Assembly (NCBI GenBank): GCA_022866645.1
Contig: JALHUQ010000398.1
Coordinates: 1-8,183 of the forward strand
Reading direction: 5' to 3'
Source of the DNA: Woeseiaceae bacterium
Lineage (GTDB): Bacteria; Pseudomonadota; Gammaproteobacteria; Steroidobacterales; Woeseiaceae
Length of the DNA: 8,183 bases
The notes under the pieces: model-generated
Database searches by the model: none
What the model saw: the letters and a program-made list of their open reading frames with translations, nothing else
Told to the model about the DNA's origin: nothing
In this document: piece by piece, positions 1 through 5,065 of the stretch
Position numbering within the stretch: position 1 is the first letter of the stretch
Layout of the letters: each line of letters starts with the position of its first letter
Made by a program: the position numbers and the translations under genes

Positions 1-792
1 GATCTCGTGGATAACAGGGCCGCCCTGGCCGTTGTTGAAGCGCATAACGCCAACGTTCACTCCAGTCATTGAGTTCAGGATGATCTTCGCGGTTGTTTGC
101 ACAATACCGATGCGTGACTGCTGGATCACGACGGGGTTGCCACGGTAGTTAAGGTAGTTGCCGTCGTAAACTGTGACGTTCTGGCTCGTCGGCCAGCTGC
201 GCCAGCTGATTTCATTTTTCTTCTTGTCCGTATAGGGAGCAACACCTCCGCCAGCCTGCGCATACAACCGGCTTCCATCTATGCCGTCGCCGTGTTTTCC
301 ACGGTCTTTGTTGCATTCAACTATTTCAGTGCTGTAACCACCTTTCAGCATCTGCCAGCGCGGCACATCGACACCCAAAGATACGCTGAAAAAACCCGAA
401 CTACCCGCACGGTACTGGGCCATCTTGTTGGAATAGATACCGATACCTTCCAGCTGCTTGGTTGCGGCGTCGCAGAGAAATGACGTTTTGGCGATCATCT
501 GCGTGTTACTGACAGCACAGCTCGGGACGGCATCGTACTCTGTCCAGTACAGCATGGTCGGATCACAGGTGCCGGCATAGGTAGCCAATGTATCAAATGG
601 CCTCGTAGTATCTTCCGGAGTTCCCATCGAGCCAGACGAGTCAACAATCAAAAGTATATTTGGCTTGGGCGTCAGATTGTTCGGGTCAACCAGCAGTAGC
701 TCGGTATCGTCGGCGATAGCCGGCGCACCCACTGTCAGTGCCAGTAATAGCCCGAGAACAGTCCCTGTCGTGTTTCGAATTACCATATTCAT
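1..792 (-). CDS. pilY1: PilY1-like type IV pilus tip adhesin/assembly protein, N-terminal part (runs off left edge)
   Basis: The frame is open for 264 codons from an ATG at 792 to the window edge, so the C-terminal part is outside. Residues 1-27 form a Sec signal peptide (hydrophobic run GTVLGLLLALTVGAP, likely cleavage after AIA-27). Residues 45-57 read NILLIVDSSGSMG, the DxSxS metal-binding (MIDAS) core of a von Willebrand A domain (D51, S53, S55), as in PilY1 proteins. Several cysteines follow in the next 100 residues. In the family PilY1 sits at the pilus tip with the minor pilins, primes assembly and takes part in adhesion and surface sensing; the beta-propeller part is not visible here. 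The start is set by AAGGA seven bases upstream, overlapping the stop codon of the preceding gene. A second in-frame ATG at 786 is less well placed. It is the last gene visible of the minor-pilin operon. Confidence 0.93.
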   Translation of the reverse strand, partial: MNMVIRNTTGTVLGLLLALTVGAPAIADDTELLLVDPNNLTPKPNILLIVDSSGSMGTPEDTTRPFDTLATYAGTCDPTMLYWTEYDAVPSCAVSNTQMIAKTSFLCDAATKQLEGIGIYSNKMAQYRAGSSGFFSVSLGVDVPRWQMLKGGYSTEIVECNKDRGKHGDGIDGSRLYAQAGGGVAPYTDKKKNEISWRSWPTSQNVTVYDGNYLNYRGNPVVIQQSRIGIVQTTAKIILNSMTGVNVGVMRFNNGQGGPVIHEI

Positions 793-802
793 TGTACTGT
801 CC

Positions 803-1141
803 TTACAAATAGACTGATATTGCGGTCACCCGGTTGTCTTTCAGGCGATAAATAATTGCTACCGATGCCTTCTCGCGGTCCACAACCTTTTCCAGGGCGG
901 CGCGAAAGTTTTTCAGCGATACGGATCGACCTTCCAACCTGTAATCGGTTTCCGCCGACACACGCATGGTCTTGAATTCGCACTCGCCACATTCTTTGAA
1001 TGCGATCGTGGCGTTTTCAATGCGTGGCAAACGAATCTGGCTTAGGGAGACTTCGTATGCGTCTTGTTTGGAGCTGGACTCCGCGGCCGCTGGTAACGCC
1101 AGGCTAAGAAGTGCAGCGGCAATAAGTAGTTTCGTTTTCAT
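803..1141 (-). CDS. Small exported CxxC protein between pilX and pilY1 (function unknown)
   Basis: I do not recognise this 112-residue protein. Residues 1-20 are a clear Sec signal peptide (MKTKLLIAAALLSLALPAAA, cleavage before E21). The mature part of about 92 residues has a CGEC motif at 51-54 flanked by acidic residues, then alternating polar and hydrophobic stretches (RMVSAETDYRLEG-like region near 60-71, a helix-like stretch 75-89, and a final SVAIIYRLKDNRVTAISVYL strand pair), suggesting a small mixed alpha/beta periplasmic domain. The CxxC could form a disulfide or bind metal. The start at 1141 is chosen because GGAG lies eight bases upstream. An in-frame ATG at 1159 lacks a ribosome site and would spoil the signal peptide. 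It lies 25 bases after pilX and 10 before pilY1, so it is surely co-transcribed with them. PilY2 of Pseudomonas is a small pilus protein too, but is encoded after pilY1; I see no basis for equating them. Confidence 0.82.
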   Translation of the reverse strand: MKTKLLIAAALLSLALPAAAESSSKQDAYEVSLSQIRLPRIENATIAFKECGECEFKTMRVSAETDYRLEGRSVSLKNFRAALEKVVDREKASVAIIYRLKDNRVTAISVYL

Positions 1142-1166
1142 TGGAATACTCCGTTCCATCTACTGT

Positions 1167-1643
1167 TTATAGCGTCGGCGCATCCGGCCCGACGACATAG
1201 AAAGCTTGTGTGTGTACCGCTCTTGCGTTGCGGTCGTTGCCAGCCGATATGATGTAATCAGCCTGCGAGGTTACGTTGAAGTGATAGGCCGCGATTCCGC
1301 TACCGGAGCCAAGGCTGAATGCACTGTCCGGAACCAGCGTTGAATCCTCAAAGCGGATCGTCGCCGTGATAACCTCATAGGTCGTTGGCGCCGGGGTAAC
1401 AATAACCGGCGGGCCACCTGCACTGAATGGTTTTTGTGCCAACGCATTCTCGATACCTGTCTCAGCGGCCTGAAATGCGTTCTCATACGTCTGGTCGTTG
1501 CGCGCCATTGCCAACTCTGTGGTTGCCGTATTCATACCTGACACCGCCAGCACCGTAATTACGACTAACAAGAGCAGGCCAACAATCAGGGCCGCACCTT
1601 GCTGATGTTTACGATTGATCATTGCTTGTCTATTCGTTTTCAT
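1167..1643 (-). CDS. pilX: PilX-family minor pilin
   Basis: 158 residues. A basic leader of 16 residues ends in HQQG, followed by AALIVGLLLLVVITVLAVSG, the hydrophobic N-terminal helix of the PilX_N family. Residues near 38-65 (NTATTELAMARNDQTYENAF, then QAAETGIENAL) match the typical PilX pattern of a helix carrying an A-N/D then FQAAE motif. After prepilin-peptidase cleavage at G16-A17, mature position 5 is valine, not the usual glutamate. PilX-type and GspK-type pilins often lack Glu5, which fits a place at the pilus tip. The C-terminal part is a small, cysteine-free domain. The start at 1643 is preceded by AGAG about nine bases upstream; the in-frame ATG at 1622 has no ribosome site. It follows pilW by 14 bases and precedes the CxxC protein by 25. 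Confidence 0.9.
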   Translation of the reverse strand: MKTNRQAMINRKHQQGAALIVGLLLLVVITVLAVSGMNTATTELAMARNDQTYENAFQAAETGIENALAQKPFSAGGPPVIVTPAPTTYEVITATIRFEDSTLVPDSAFSLGSGSGIAAYHFNVTSQADYIISAGNDRNARAVHTQAFYVVGPDAPTL

Positions 1644-1657
1644 GATTTTTCTCTAAA

Positions 1658-2638
1658 TCAGGTTCTGGCGTTACGCAGCAATATCGTTTTCGATACCTGC
1701 ATCCGTCTGAAATTATCGTTCTGTACACCAAGGACAACATCGCCAGGTCTATAGTCCCGACCATCCCGCACGCCAGGTTCGATATCGACTCCGCGTATGA
1801 TCATCCAGATGCGCGCAGTCATGATTCGCGCTCCGGGGACGTAACCTAGCCCTACCGCGTTCGGGTTATAGATCGGATCGCCAGGGTTTACGTAGCGATC
1901 AACCGTATTGTCTTCATCAACATCGACGCCCAGTTGTATTTGCAGGTTTTCGATGCCGGGAGCCACTTCTTCGTCAACGATTCTGAGTCCCAACAAGCCG
2001 CCGCCAATCAGGCGCTGCCGCCGCAAAGTGGGCACGCCATTGATCAAAGTCGATGTCGGCGACACGTAGTAACTGGTCACCATCAGGTTGTGCGTCTCTG
2101 AATCGACCGGACTAAACGCAGATGGAACGGCACCGTCTGCAAATATCTGGCCTTGAATTCGTGTGGTTTGAATTTGCAGTCGTCCGGCCTCAGGCGGGGC
2201 AGCGACAACGCTGGCACGGCGAATGGTTACGACGTCGGAGCTGACCTGGCCGCCACCGGTCGCTGCACATGCCAGTCCGTATACGTTGTTACTGCCATCT
2301 ATCGGCAGGCCAAGATTCAGTACCCAGTCCGGGGCACAATTGCCGGCCGGCTGCGGCAGTCCTGTCGGATTGTCATCGCCAACGATCGAGCGGCCTTCAA
2401 CGGCAAGTCCGCGGCTGTTTCGGCCCCAGTTACTCGCCATACGAAGATCCGCCTCTATCGTGTCCATTGCGAACTGCGCGGTCTCCTGGACCCTCGCGAT
2501 GGATTCGTTAACGACGAATGCCTGACGGCTTTGGGTATAAATTTGTACAGTGCCAATCATCAGGAATGACCCAATCGCCAATGCGACCATCAATTCGACG
2601 AGGCTCAAACCGGTCTGCTTTATCGATGTGTTCTTCAT
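1658..2638 (-). CDS. pilW: PilW-family minor pilin
   Basis: 326 residues. The type III (class III) leader MKNTSIKQTG is followed by LSLVELMVALAIGSFLMIG, so cleavage is at G10-L11 and the conserved Glu5 of the mature protein is E15. The hydrophobic helix continues into IYTQSRQAFVVNESIARVQE, typical of PilW, with AQFAMDTIEADLRMASNWG near residues 51-69. The rest is a large beta-rich globular domain with a few cysteines (CAPDW and LACAAT regions) that could form a disulfide, and a final RRMQVSKTILLRNART tail also usual for the family. PilW works with PilV, PilX, FimU and PilY1 in a tip complex that primes pilus assembly in the inner membrane. Its ATG overlaps the pilV stop (ATGA, 2635-2638), which indicates translational coupling. 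Confidence 0.93.
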   Translation of the reverse strand: MKNTSIKQTGLSLVELMVALAIGSFLMIGTVQIYTQSRQAFVVNESIARVQETAQFAMDTIEADLRMASNWGRNSRGLAVEGRSIVGDDNPTGLPQPAGNCAPDWVLNLGLPIDGSNNVYGLACAATGGGQVSSDVVTIRRASVVAAPPEAGRLQIQTTRIQGQIFADGAVPSAFSPVDSETHNLMVTSYYVSPTSTLINGVPTLRRQRLIGGGLLGLRIVDEEVAPGIENLQIQLGVDVDEDNTVDRYVNPGDPIYNPNAVGLGYVPGARIMTARIWMIIRGVDIEPGVRDGRDYRPGDVVLGVQNDNFRRMQVSKTILLRNART

Positions 2639-3105
2639 ACTGGTCGTACCGGAATTGTGATGACGTAGGTTGGTGCTGGTACCTGTCCAGGCTCGGTCCA
2701 GCTCACGGTGATCTCATAGGTCGGTGGGACCAAGCCTGCGGCTGCCACGAAAACTATCGTTACGTCGCCGCCCGGCAGAGTATTTTGTGCCTGATCTTTC
2801 CAGAGAAAAATGTCATTGGCCGCCATTTGCGCCGAACTACAGTCTGCGCCGCCGAGTACGCAGTTGTTGTTCGCGCCCACGGGATCAATATAGGCAAGCC
2901 CTGCGATTGGGTTGGCTCGAATACGGTCCGCGACATCTCCCGCCAGCGTCACAGCGTAGTGGCGGAACATGGACGTACGTCCCGCCTGCAGGCTTTGCAC
3001 ATACAATCCGGCGATTCCCAGCATGCCAACGGACATGACGAACAGCGCGATCATCACTTCAACGAGTGAAAATCCTGACTGGCGGCGTTTGCAATTCTTA
3101 TTCAT
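2635..3105 (-). CDS. pilV: PilV-family minor pilin
   Basis: 156 residues from the chosen start. The leader MNKNCKRRQSG is followed by FSLVEVMIALFVMSVGMLGI, giving cleavage at G11-F12 and Glu5 at E16. The stretch AGLYVQSLQAGRTSMFRHYA and then DVADRIRANP (around residues 53-62) is the classic PilV signature seen just after the N-terminal helix. A later NNCVLGGADCSS segment offers two cysteines for a disulfide. The family member forms part of the minor-pilin priming complex under the PilY1 tip. Start choice: in-frame GTG at 3117 and ATG at 3114 both lie inside the ribosome-binding sequence AGGTGAT, which is well spaced for ATG 3105; the longer forms would also lengthen the leader. Its end overlaps pilW by four bases. 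Confidence 0.92.
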   Translation of the reverse strand: MNKNCKRRQSGFSLVEVMIALFVMSVGMLGIAGLYVQSLQAGRTSMFRHYAVTLAGDVADRIRANPIAGLAYIDPVGANNNCVLGGADCSSAQMAANDIFLWKDQAQNTLPGGDVTIVFVAAAGLVPPTYEITVSWTEPGQVPAPTYVITIPVRPV

Positions 3106-3112
3106 AAATATC

Positions 3113-3119
3113 ATCACCT
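3113..3119 (-). promoter_or_regulatory. Strong ribosome-binding site of pilV overlapping the upstream stop codon
   Basis: Read on the minus strand, AGGTGAT is a seven-base match to the anti-Shine-Dalgarno complement (TAAGGAGGTGAT). It begins inside the TAG stop of the preceding FimT gene and lies seven bases before ATG 3105. This decides the pilV start over the GTG (3117) and ATG (3114) that fall within the site, and suggests that ribosomes ending on fimT re-start on pilV. Confidence 0.65.
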
Positions 3120-3708
3120 AGCAGCCCCCGTGGAACGCGACTTGCCCTTCATCGGCCAGCACGGTGGCTCGACCCAACGGAGTAACAACCAAAACACGGG
3201 CTGTCGACTTGCCGCTGCCGCCCGGGACATTGCCGCGGACATCGCACAGCACTATCGTGTCGAGCGGAGCCTTGTTGGAGACGTCGCGTCGACCGAGGCC
3301 GGTGGAGGCGTACATGAAATACTTGTCCGGGCCGACAATGTTAGTGGTGATGACGATGCCATCGGCAACAGGCGGGAAACGACGCAGTATTGGCTCCCCG
3401 GCGTCAACAGTAATGTCGCCATTTCGGTCCTCAAATATGACCCATCCGGCCTCAAGTTCGCCGCCGCAGGTGGGCAGCGCGGCCATAGAGTCAGCGCTCG
3501 CGCAGATCGTGATGTTGTTTTTTGCGCGCCCCGATTCACTGCGCGCCAAATGGAAACTGGAATGCAGGTCATTAGCCGCAGCAGTCATAGTGCTGTTCTG
3601 CCGGAACGACTGCATGTTCGGGACGCCGAACGCCAACACGACCCCGACGATTAACATCGTGGTCAGAAGCTCGTAAAGCGTAAAGCCTGTCTGGGTTCTG
3701 TTCTTCAT
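3118..3708 (-). CDS. GspH/FimT-family minor pseudopilin, FimU-like by position
   Basis: 196 residues. Leader MKNRTQTG then FTLYELLTTMLIVGVVLAFG: cleavage at G8-F9, Glu5 at E13. After the helix the sequence NDLHSSFHLARSESGRAKNN is typical of GspH/FimT, where a helix passes into a beta domain. Cysteines at ICASAD, PTCGGE, VLCDVR and the very C-terminus (HGGC) fit the disulfide pattern of the family, and GWVIFEDRNGD is the conserved W-x-x-F-x-D-x-N-x-D block. The tail has GRAT (179-182), so it lacks the second arginine of the GRxR motif tied to DNA binding in FimT. It sits directly before pilV, as fimU does in Pseudomonas, and has its own upstream control region, so a structural priming role is favoured. 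A weak AGG five bases before the ATG is the only ribosome site. Confidence 0.88.
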   Translation of the reverse strand: MKNRTQTGFTLYELLTTMLIVGVVLAFGVPNMQSFRQNSTMTAAANDLHSSFHLARSESGRAKNNITICASADSMAALPTCGGELEAGWVIFEDRNGDITVDAGEPILRRFPPVADGIVITTNIVGPDKYFMYASTGLGRRDVSNKAPLDTIVLCDVRGNVPGGSGKSTARVLVVTPLGRATVLADEGQVAFHGGC

Positions 3709-3807
3709 GTGGCCTACTATAAAGAGTCATGTAAGCCACTGTCCGGACAGCCGATAAACGGCTCCGGGCTTCCGATAAACGGTCGAAAAACCGCGCTTTG
3801 TTTTGAC
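3709..3807 (-). promoter_or_regulatory. Control region of the minor-pilin operon: candidate promoter with LytTR/AlgR-type direct repeats
   Basis: On the minus strand two identical 11-base repeats, CCGTTTATCGG, lie at 3772-3782 and 3751-3761, start to start 21 bases. The nine-base cores ACCGTTTAT and GCCGTTTAT fit the published LytTR-domain pattern [TA][AC][CA]GTTN[AG][TG] at nine and eight of nine positions, and the pattern is known to occur as pairs about 12 bases apart, as here. They also resemble the AlgR core CCGTTCGTC (seven of nine). Downstream are CGGACA (3745-3740) and TATAGT (3721-3716) separated by 18 bases, a fair sigma-70 promoter. The predicted start lies at or next to the fimU-like ATG, giving little or no leader; the repeats would be centred near -48 and -69, good places for an activator. 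AlgR controls fimU-pilVWXY1Y2E in Pseudomonas aeruginosa; transfer to this organism is inference. Confidence 0.5.
3743..3767. repeat. Inverted repeat (hairpin) overlapping one operator half-site
   Basis: CCGGA pairs with TCCGG and the inner GCCG with CGGC around an ATAAA loop, nine base pairs with a two-base bulge (CA). It contains the promoter-proximal direct repeat and the edge of the -35 element. No T-run follows on either strand, so it is not a standard terminator. In read-through RNA from the upstream FimT gene it could fold; as DNA it may simply reflect the operator. Confidence 0.4.
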
Positions 3808-4341
3808 TTAATCCGCACAAGAATAGAGTTCACCATCCGTAGTGTGACGTGCGACGCGCGGGCGTCCCGTGTAACTGACGACCAAAGCGACCGGCGAAAT
3901 TCGTCTTTCCGGGTCACACAGGACAAAAGTCCCGTTGGTGGCTCGCAGGAAGGTCGCTCGGAGCGTAAAGCCGCTTCGGTTTGCGACGATCCGCACGTTG
4001 TCCTCAACGCTGTGCCTCGACAGGACCGGCTCGCCGATGTCGACTCGCGGCGGTGAGTCGGCATCCTTATTCTCGAACATCAGCCATCCCATCGACCAGT
4101 CCAGGCCGGGCAAACAAGCCTTGCCGTCAAAACTCGGACAGAGCGAAACGACCTGGCGCCGCATGATCGATTCCTTGCGTGCCAGGTGTATGGCGTGGAA
4201 GAGGGCATCGATTTCGACCCGCTGTCGTTGCCGTGCCATCATCGCGCCGAAGGACGGAATCGCAAGGCCGCTGATCACAGCGATCAGGACCATAGTGATG
4301 AGCAGTTCGTATAGCGTAAACCCTTGATTTCGAATGGCCAT
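3808..4341 (-). CDS. fimT: GspH/FimT-family minor pseudopilin with GRPR tail motif (FimT-like)
   Basis: 177 residues from the chosen start. Leader MAIRNQG, then FTLYELLITMVLIAVISGLAI; cleavage G7-F8, Glu5 at E12. The helix continues into RQRVEIDALFHAIHLARKES, a FimT/GspH hallmark, followed by SLCPSFDGKACL, GWLMFENKDAD, VLCDPE and YSCAD, giving four cysteines in the same order as the neighbouring FimT copy. Residues 159-162 are GRPR, matching the GRxR motif that in FimT of Legionella and relatives binds DNA during natural transformation (established for FimT; inferred here). Extra arginine and histidine residues (RVARH) follow. The start ATG 4341 is preceded by GGGAGGT five bases upstream; an in-frame ATG at 4365 has no such site and would add an odd leader. 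It is the first pilin gene, divergent from the Fur-family gene and 99 bases ahead of the next FimT copy. Confidence 0.87.
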   Translation of the reverse strand: MAIRNQGFTLYELLITMVLIAVISGLAIPSFGAMMARQRQRVEIDALFHAIHLARKESIMRRQVVSLCPSFDGKACLPGLDWSMGWLMFENKDADSPPRVDIGEPVLSRHSVEDNVRIVANRSGFTLRATFLRATNGTFVLCDPERRISPVALVVSYTGRPRVARHTTDGELYSCAD

Positions 4342-4393
4342 TTGGACCTCCCTGTCCGAAATCATTGTGCCAGGGAGTTTGCCGGGATTGCTC

Positions 4394-4402
4394 TGCTAGA
4401 AT
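4394..4402 (+). promoter_or_regulatory. Candidate extended -10 promoter of the Fur-family gene
   Basis: TGCTAGAAT combines the TGn extension with TAGAAT (five of six to TATAAT), lying about 40 bases before the ATG; no convincing -35 element is placed 16-18 bases upstream, as is usual for extended -10 promoters. The start would fall near 4409. The ribosome site AAGGA at 4429-4433 lies eight bases before ATG 4442. No Fur-box-like palindrome was seen nearby. Confidence 0.35.
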
Positions 4403-4441
4403 CAGGGCGAAATGCACCGATAAGACCTAAGGACATCGTGT

Positions 4442-4849
4442 ATGTTGCGTTCAGAAATCCTGGCCAAGTTTGATCTTCACGGCATTCAGCCGACCTCTCA
4501 GCGCCTCGCGGTTGCGGCGGTCCTGTTGCAGAAACCGCAGCATTTGTCGGCCGAGCAGATCATTGACCAGTTGCGCGCAAAAGGCAGTACCGTGTCCAAG
4601 GCAACTGTATATAACTCTTTGAATTTGTTTGGAGAACGTGGCCTGATCAAGGAATGCCTCGTTGATCCCGAACGGCGTTTTTACGATTCCACGACCAGCC
4701 CGCACCACCATTTTTTCAACGCCGACACCGGCGTGCTGTCTGACATAGCGTCGGACAATATAAGGGTGACGGGCTTGCCGGAACTGCCGAAAGGCACTGA
4801 GCTCGAAAGCGCGGAGCTCATTATTCGGGTCCGAAACTCCGTCGATTAA
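4442..4849 (+). CDS. Fur-family transcriptional regulator, Irr/PerR-like, without the C-terminal zinc cysteines
   Basis: 135 residues. Residues 8-70 form a Fur winged helix: GIQPTSQRLAVAAVLL (14-29), HLSAEQIIDQL (34-44), then the recognition helix region STVSKATVYNSLNLFGERGLI (49-69 approximately). The dimerisation part opens with RRFYDST then HHHFFNADTG (H88-H90, D95), a metal or haem-binding block of the family, and ends at SVD with a short C-terminal strand. Only one cysteine is present (C72), so the CxxC pairs that hold structural zinc in most Fur and PerR proteins are missing. This and the HHH motif resemble Irr, which senses iron through haem, but the subfamily cannot be fixed without a tree. 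AAGGA eight bases before the ATG supports the start. It is divergent from the pilin genes, with 100 bases between the two start codons, and is followed by a tRNA, so it looks monocistronic. Confidence 0.9.
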   Translation: MLRSEILAKFDLHGIQPTSQRLAVAAVLLQKPQHLSAEQIIDQLRAKGSTVSKATVYNSLNLFGERGLIKECLVDPERRFYDSTTSPHHHFFNADTGVLSDIASDNIRVTGLPELPKGTELESAELIIRVRNSVD

Positions 4850-4886
4850 ATAGCCGCTACCCCTTCTCCGGGGGTACCCACGAGGC

Positions 4887-4892
4887 TATACT
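4887..4892 (+). promoter_or_regulatory. -10 element of the tRNA-Thr gene, with GC-rich discriminator
   Basis: TATACT (five of six to TATAAT) is followed by GCGCGCCGC, a GC-rich discriminator of the type found at stable-RNA promoters under stringent control. The -35 hexamer 17 bases upstream (TTCTCC, 4864-4869) is a poor match. A start near 4899 would leave a short 5' leader of about ten bases before the tRNA. Confidence 0.45.
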
Positions 4893-4909
4893 GCGCGCCG
4901 CTTACCGAA

Positions 4910-4985
4910 GCCGACTTAGCTCAGTTGGTAGAGCACCACATTCGTAATGTGGGGGTCACAAGTTCGAATCTTGTAGTCGGCACCA
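4910..4985 (+). tRNA. thrW: tRNA-Thr (anticodon CGT)
   Basis: A full cloverleaf can be folded: acceptor GCCGACT with AGTCGGC (7 bp), D arm GCTC with GAGC around AGTTGGTA, anticodon stem CCACA with TGTGG around TTCGTAA, a five-base variable loop, and T arm ACAAG with CTTGT around TTCGAAT. The anticodon is CGT at 4943-4945, which reads ACG threonine codons. The 3' CCA is encoded (4983-4985). The sequence follows the layout of E. coli thrW, the CGU-threonine tRNA. It stands alone, with its own promoter, between the Fur-family gene and a strong hairpin. Confidence 0.97.
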
Positions 4986-4991
4986 TATTAA

Positions 4992-5024
4992 AGGCCCCGG
5001 AACCACTATCCGGTTTCGGGGCCT
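4992..5024. terminator. Strong hairpin between convergent transcripts (tRNA and Rossmann-protein gene)
   Basis: AGGCCCCGGAACC pairs with GGTTTCGGGGCCT over 13 base pairs including one G-T wobble, around a seven-base loop. It starts six bases after the tRNA CCA and lies 41 bases beyond the stop of the minus-strand gene at 5066. Neither side has a true T-run: ACTCATTCC follows on the plus strand, TTAATATGG on the minus strand, slightly better. It is probably a bidirectional terminator or 3'-end stabiliser. Confidence 0.6.
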
Positions 5025-5031
5025 ACTCATT

Positions 5032-5060
5032 CCCAGGGTCGCCATGCCCAGAGTCGCCAT
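5032..5060. repeat. Short tandem duplication, two 14-base copies
   Basis: CCCAGGGTCGCCAT (5032-5045) and CCCAGAGTCGCCAT (5047-5060) differ at one base and repeat with a 15-base period. They fill the space between the hairpin and the end of the minus-strand gene. No function is apparent; a local slippage duplication is the simplest explanation. Confidence 0.55.
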
Positions 5061-5065
5061 AGCCT

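Noticed and set aside
2518..3069. Plus-strand open frame of 183 codons opposite pilV and pilW
   Set aside because: Composition is rich in Arg, Ser and Cys as expected from antisense of a real gene; pilV and pilW are clear on the minus strand.
3743..3767. Hairpin between the FimT copies as a rho-independent terminator
   Set aside because: No T-run follows on the minus strand, and the stem is explained in part by the operator repeat.
4358..4372. Sigma-54-like site on the minus strand (TGGCAC then TTTC with correct spacing) before the first FimT gene
   Set aside because: The -12 GC is altered to TC, and the predicted start near 4347 would cut into the ribosome-binding site of the gene.
4859..4875. 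ACCCC/GGGGT hairpin after the Fur-family gene as its terminator
   Set aside because: The stem is only five base pairs, no T-run follows, and it overlaps the spacer of the likely tRNA promoter.
4910..4985. tRNA-Thr as attachment site of an integrated element
   Set aside because: No integrase gene and no repeated copy of the tRNA 3' end occur in the window.
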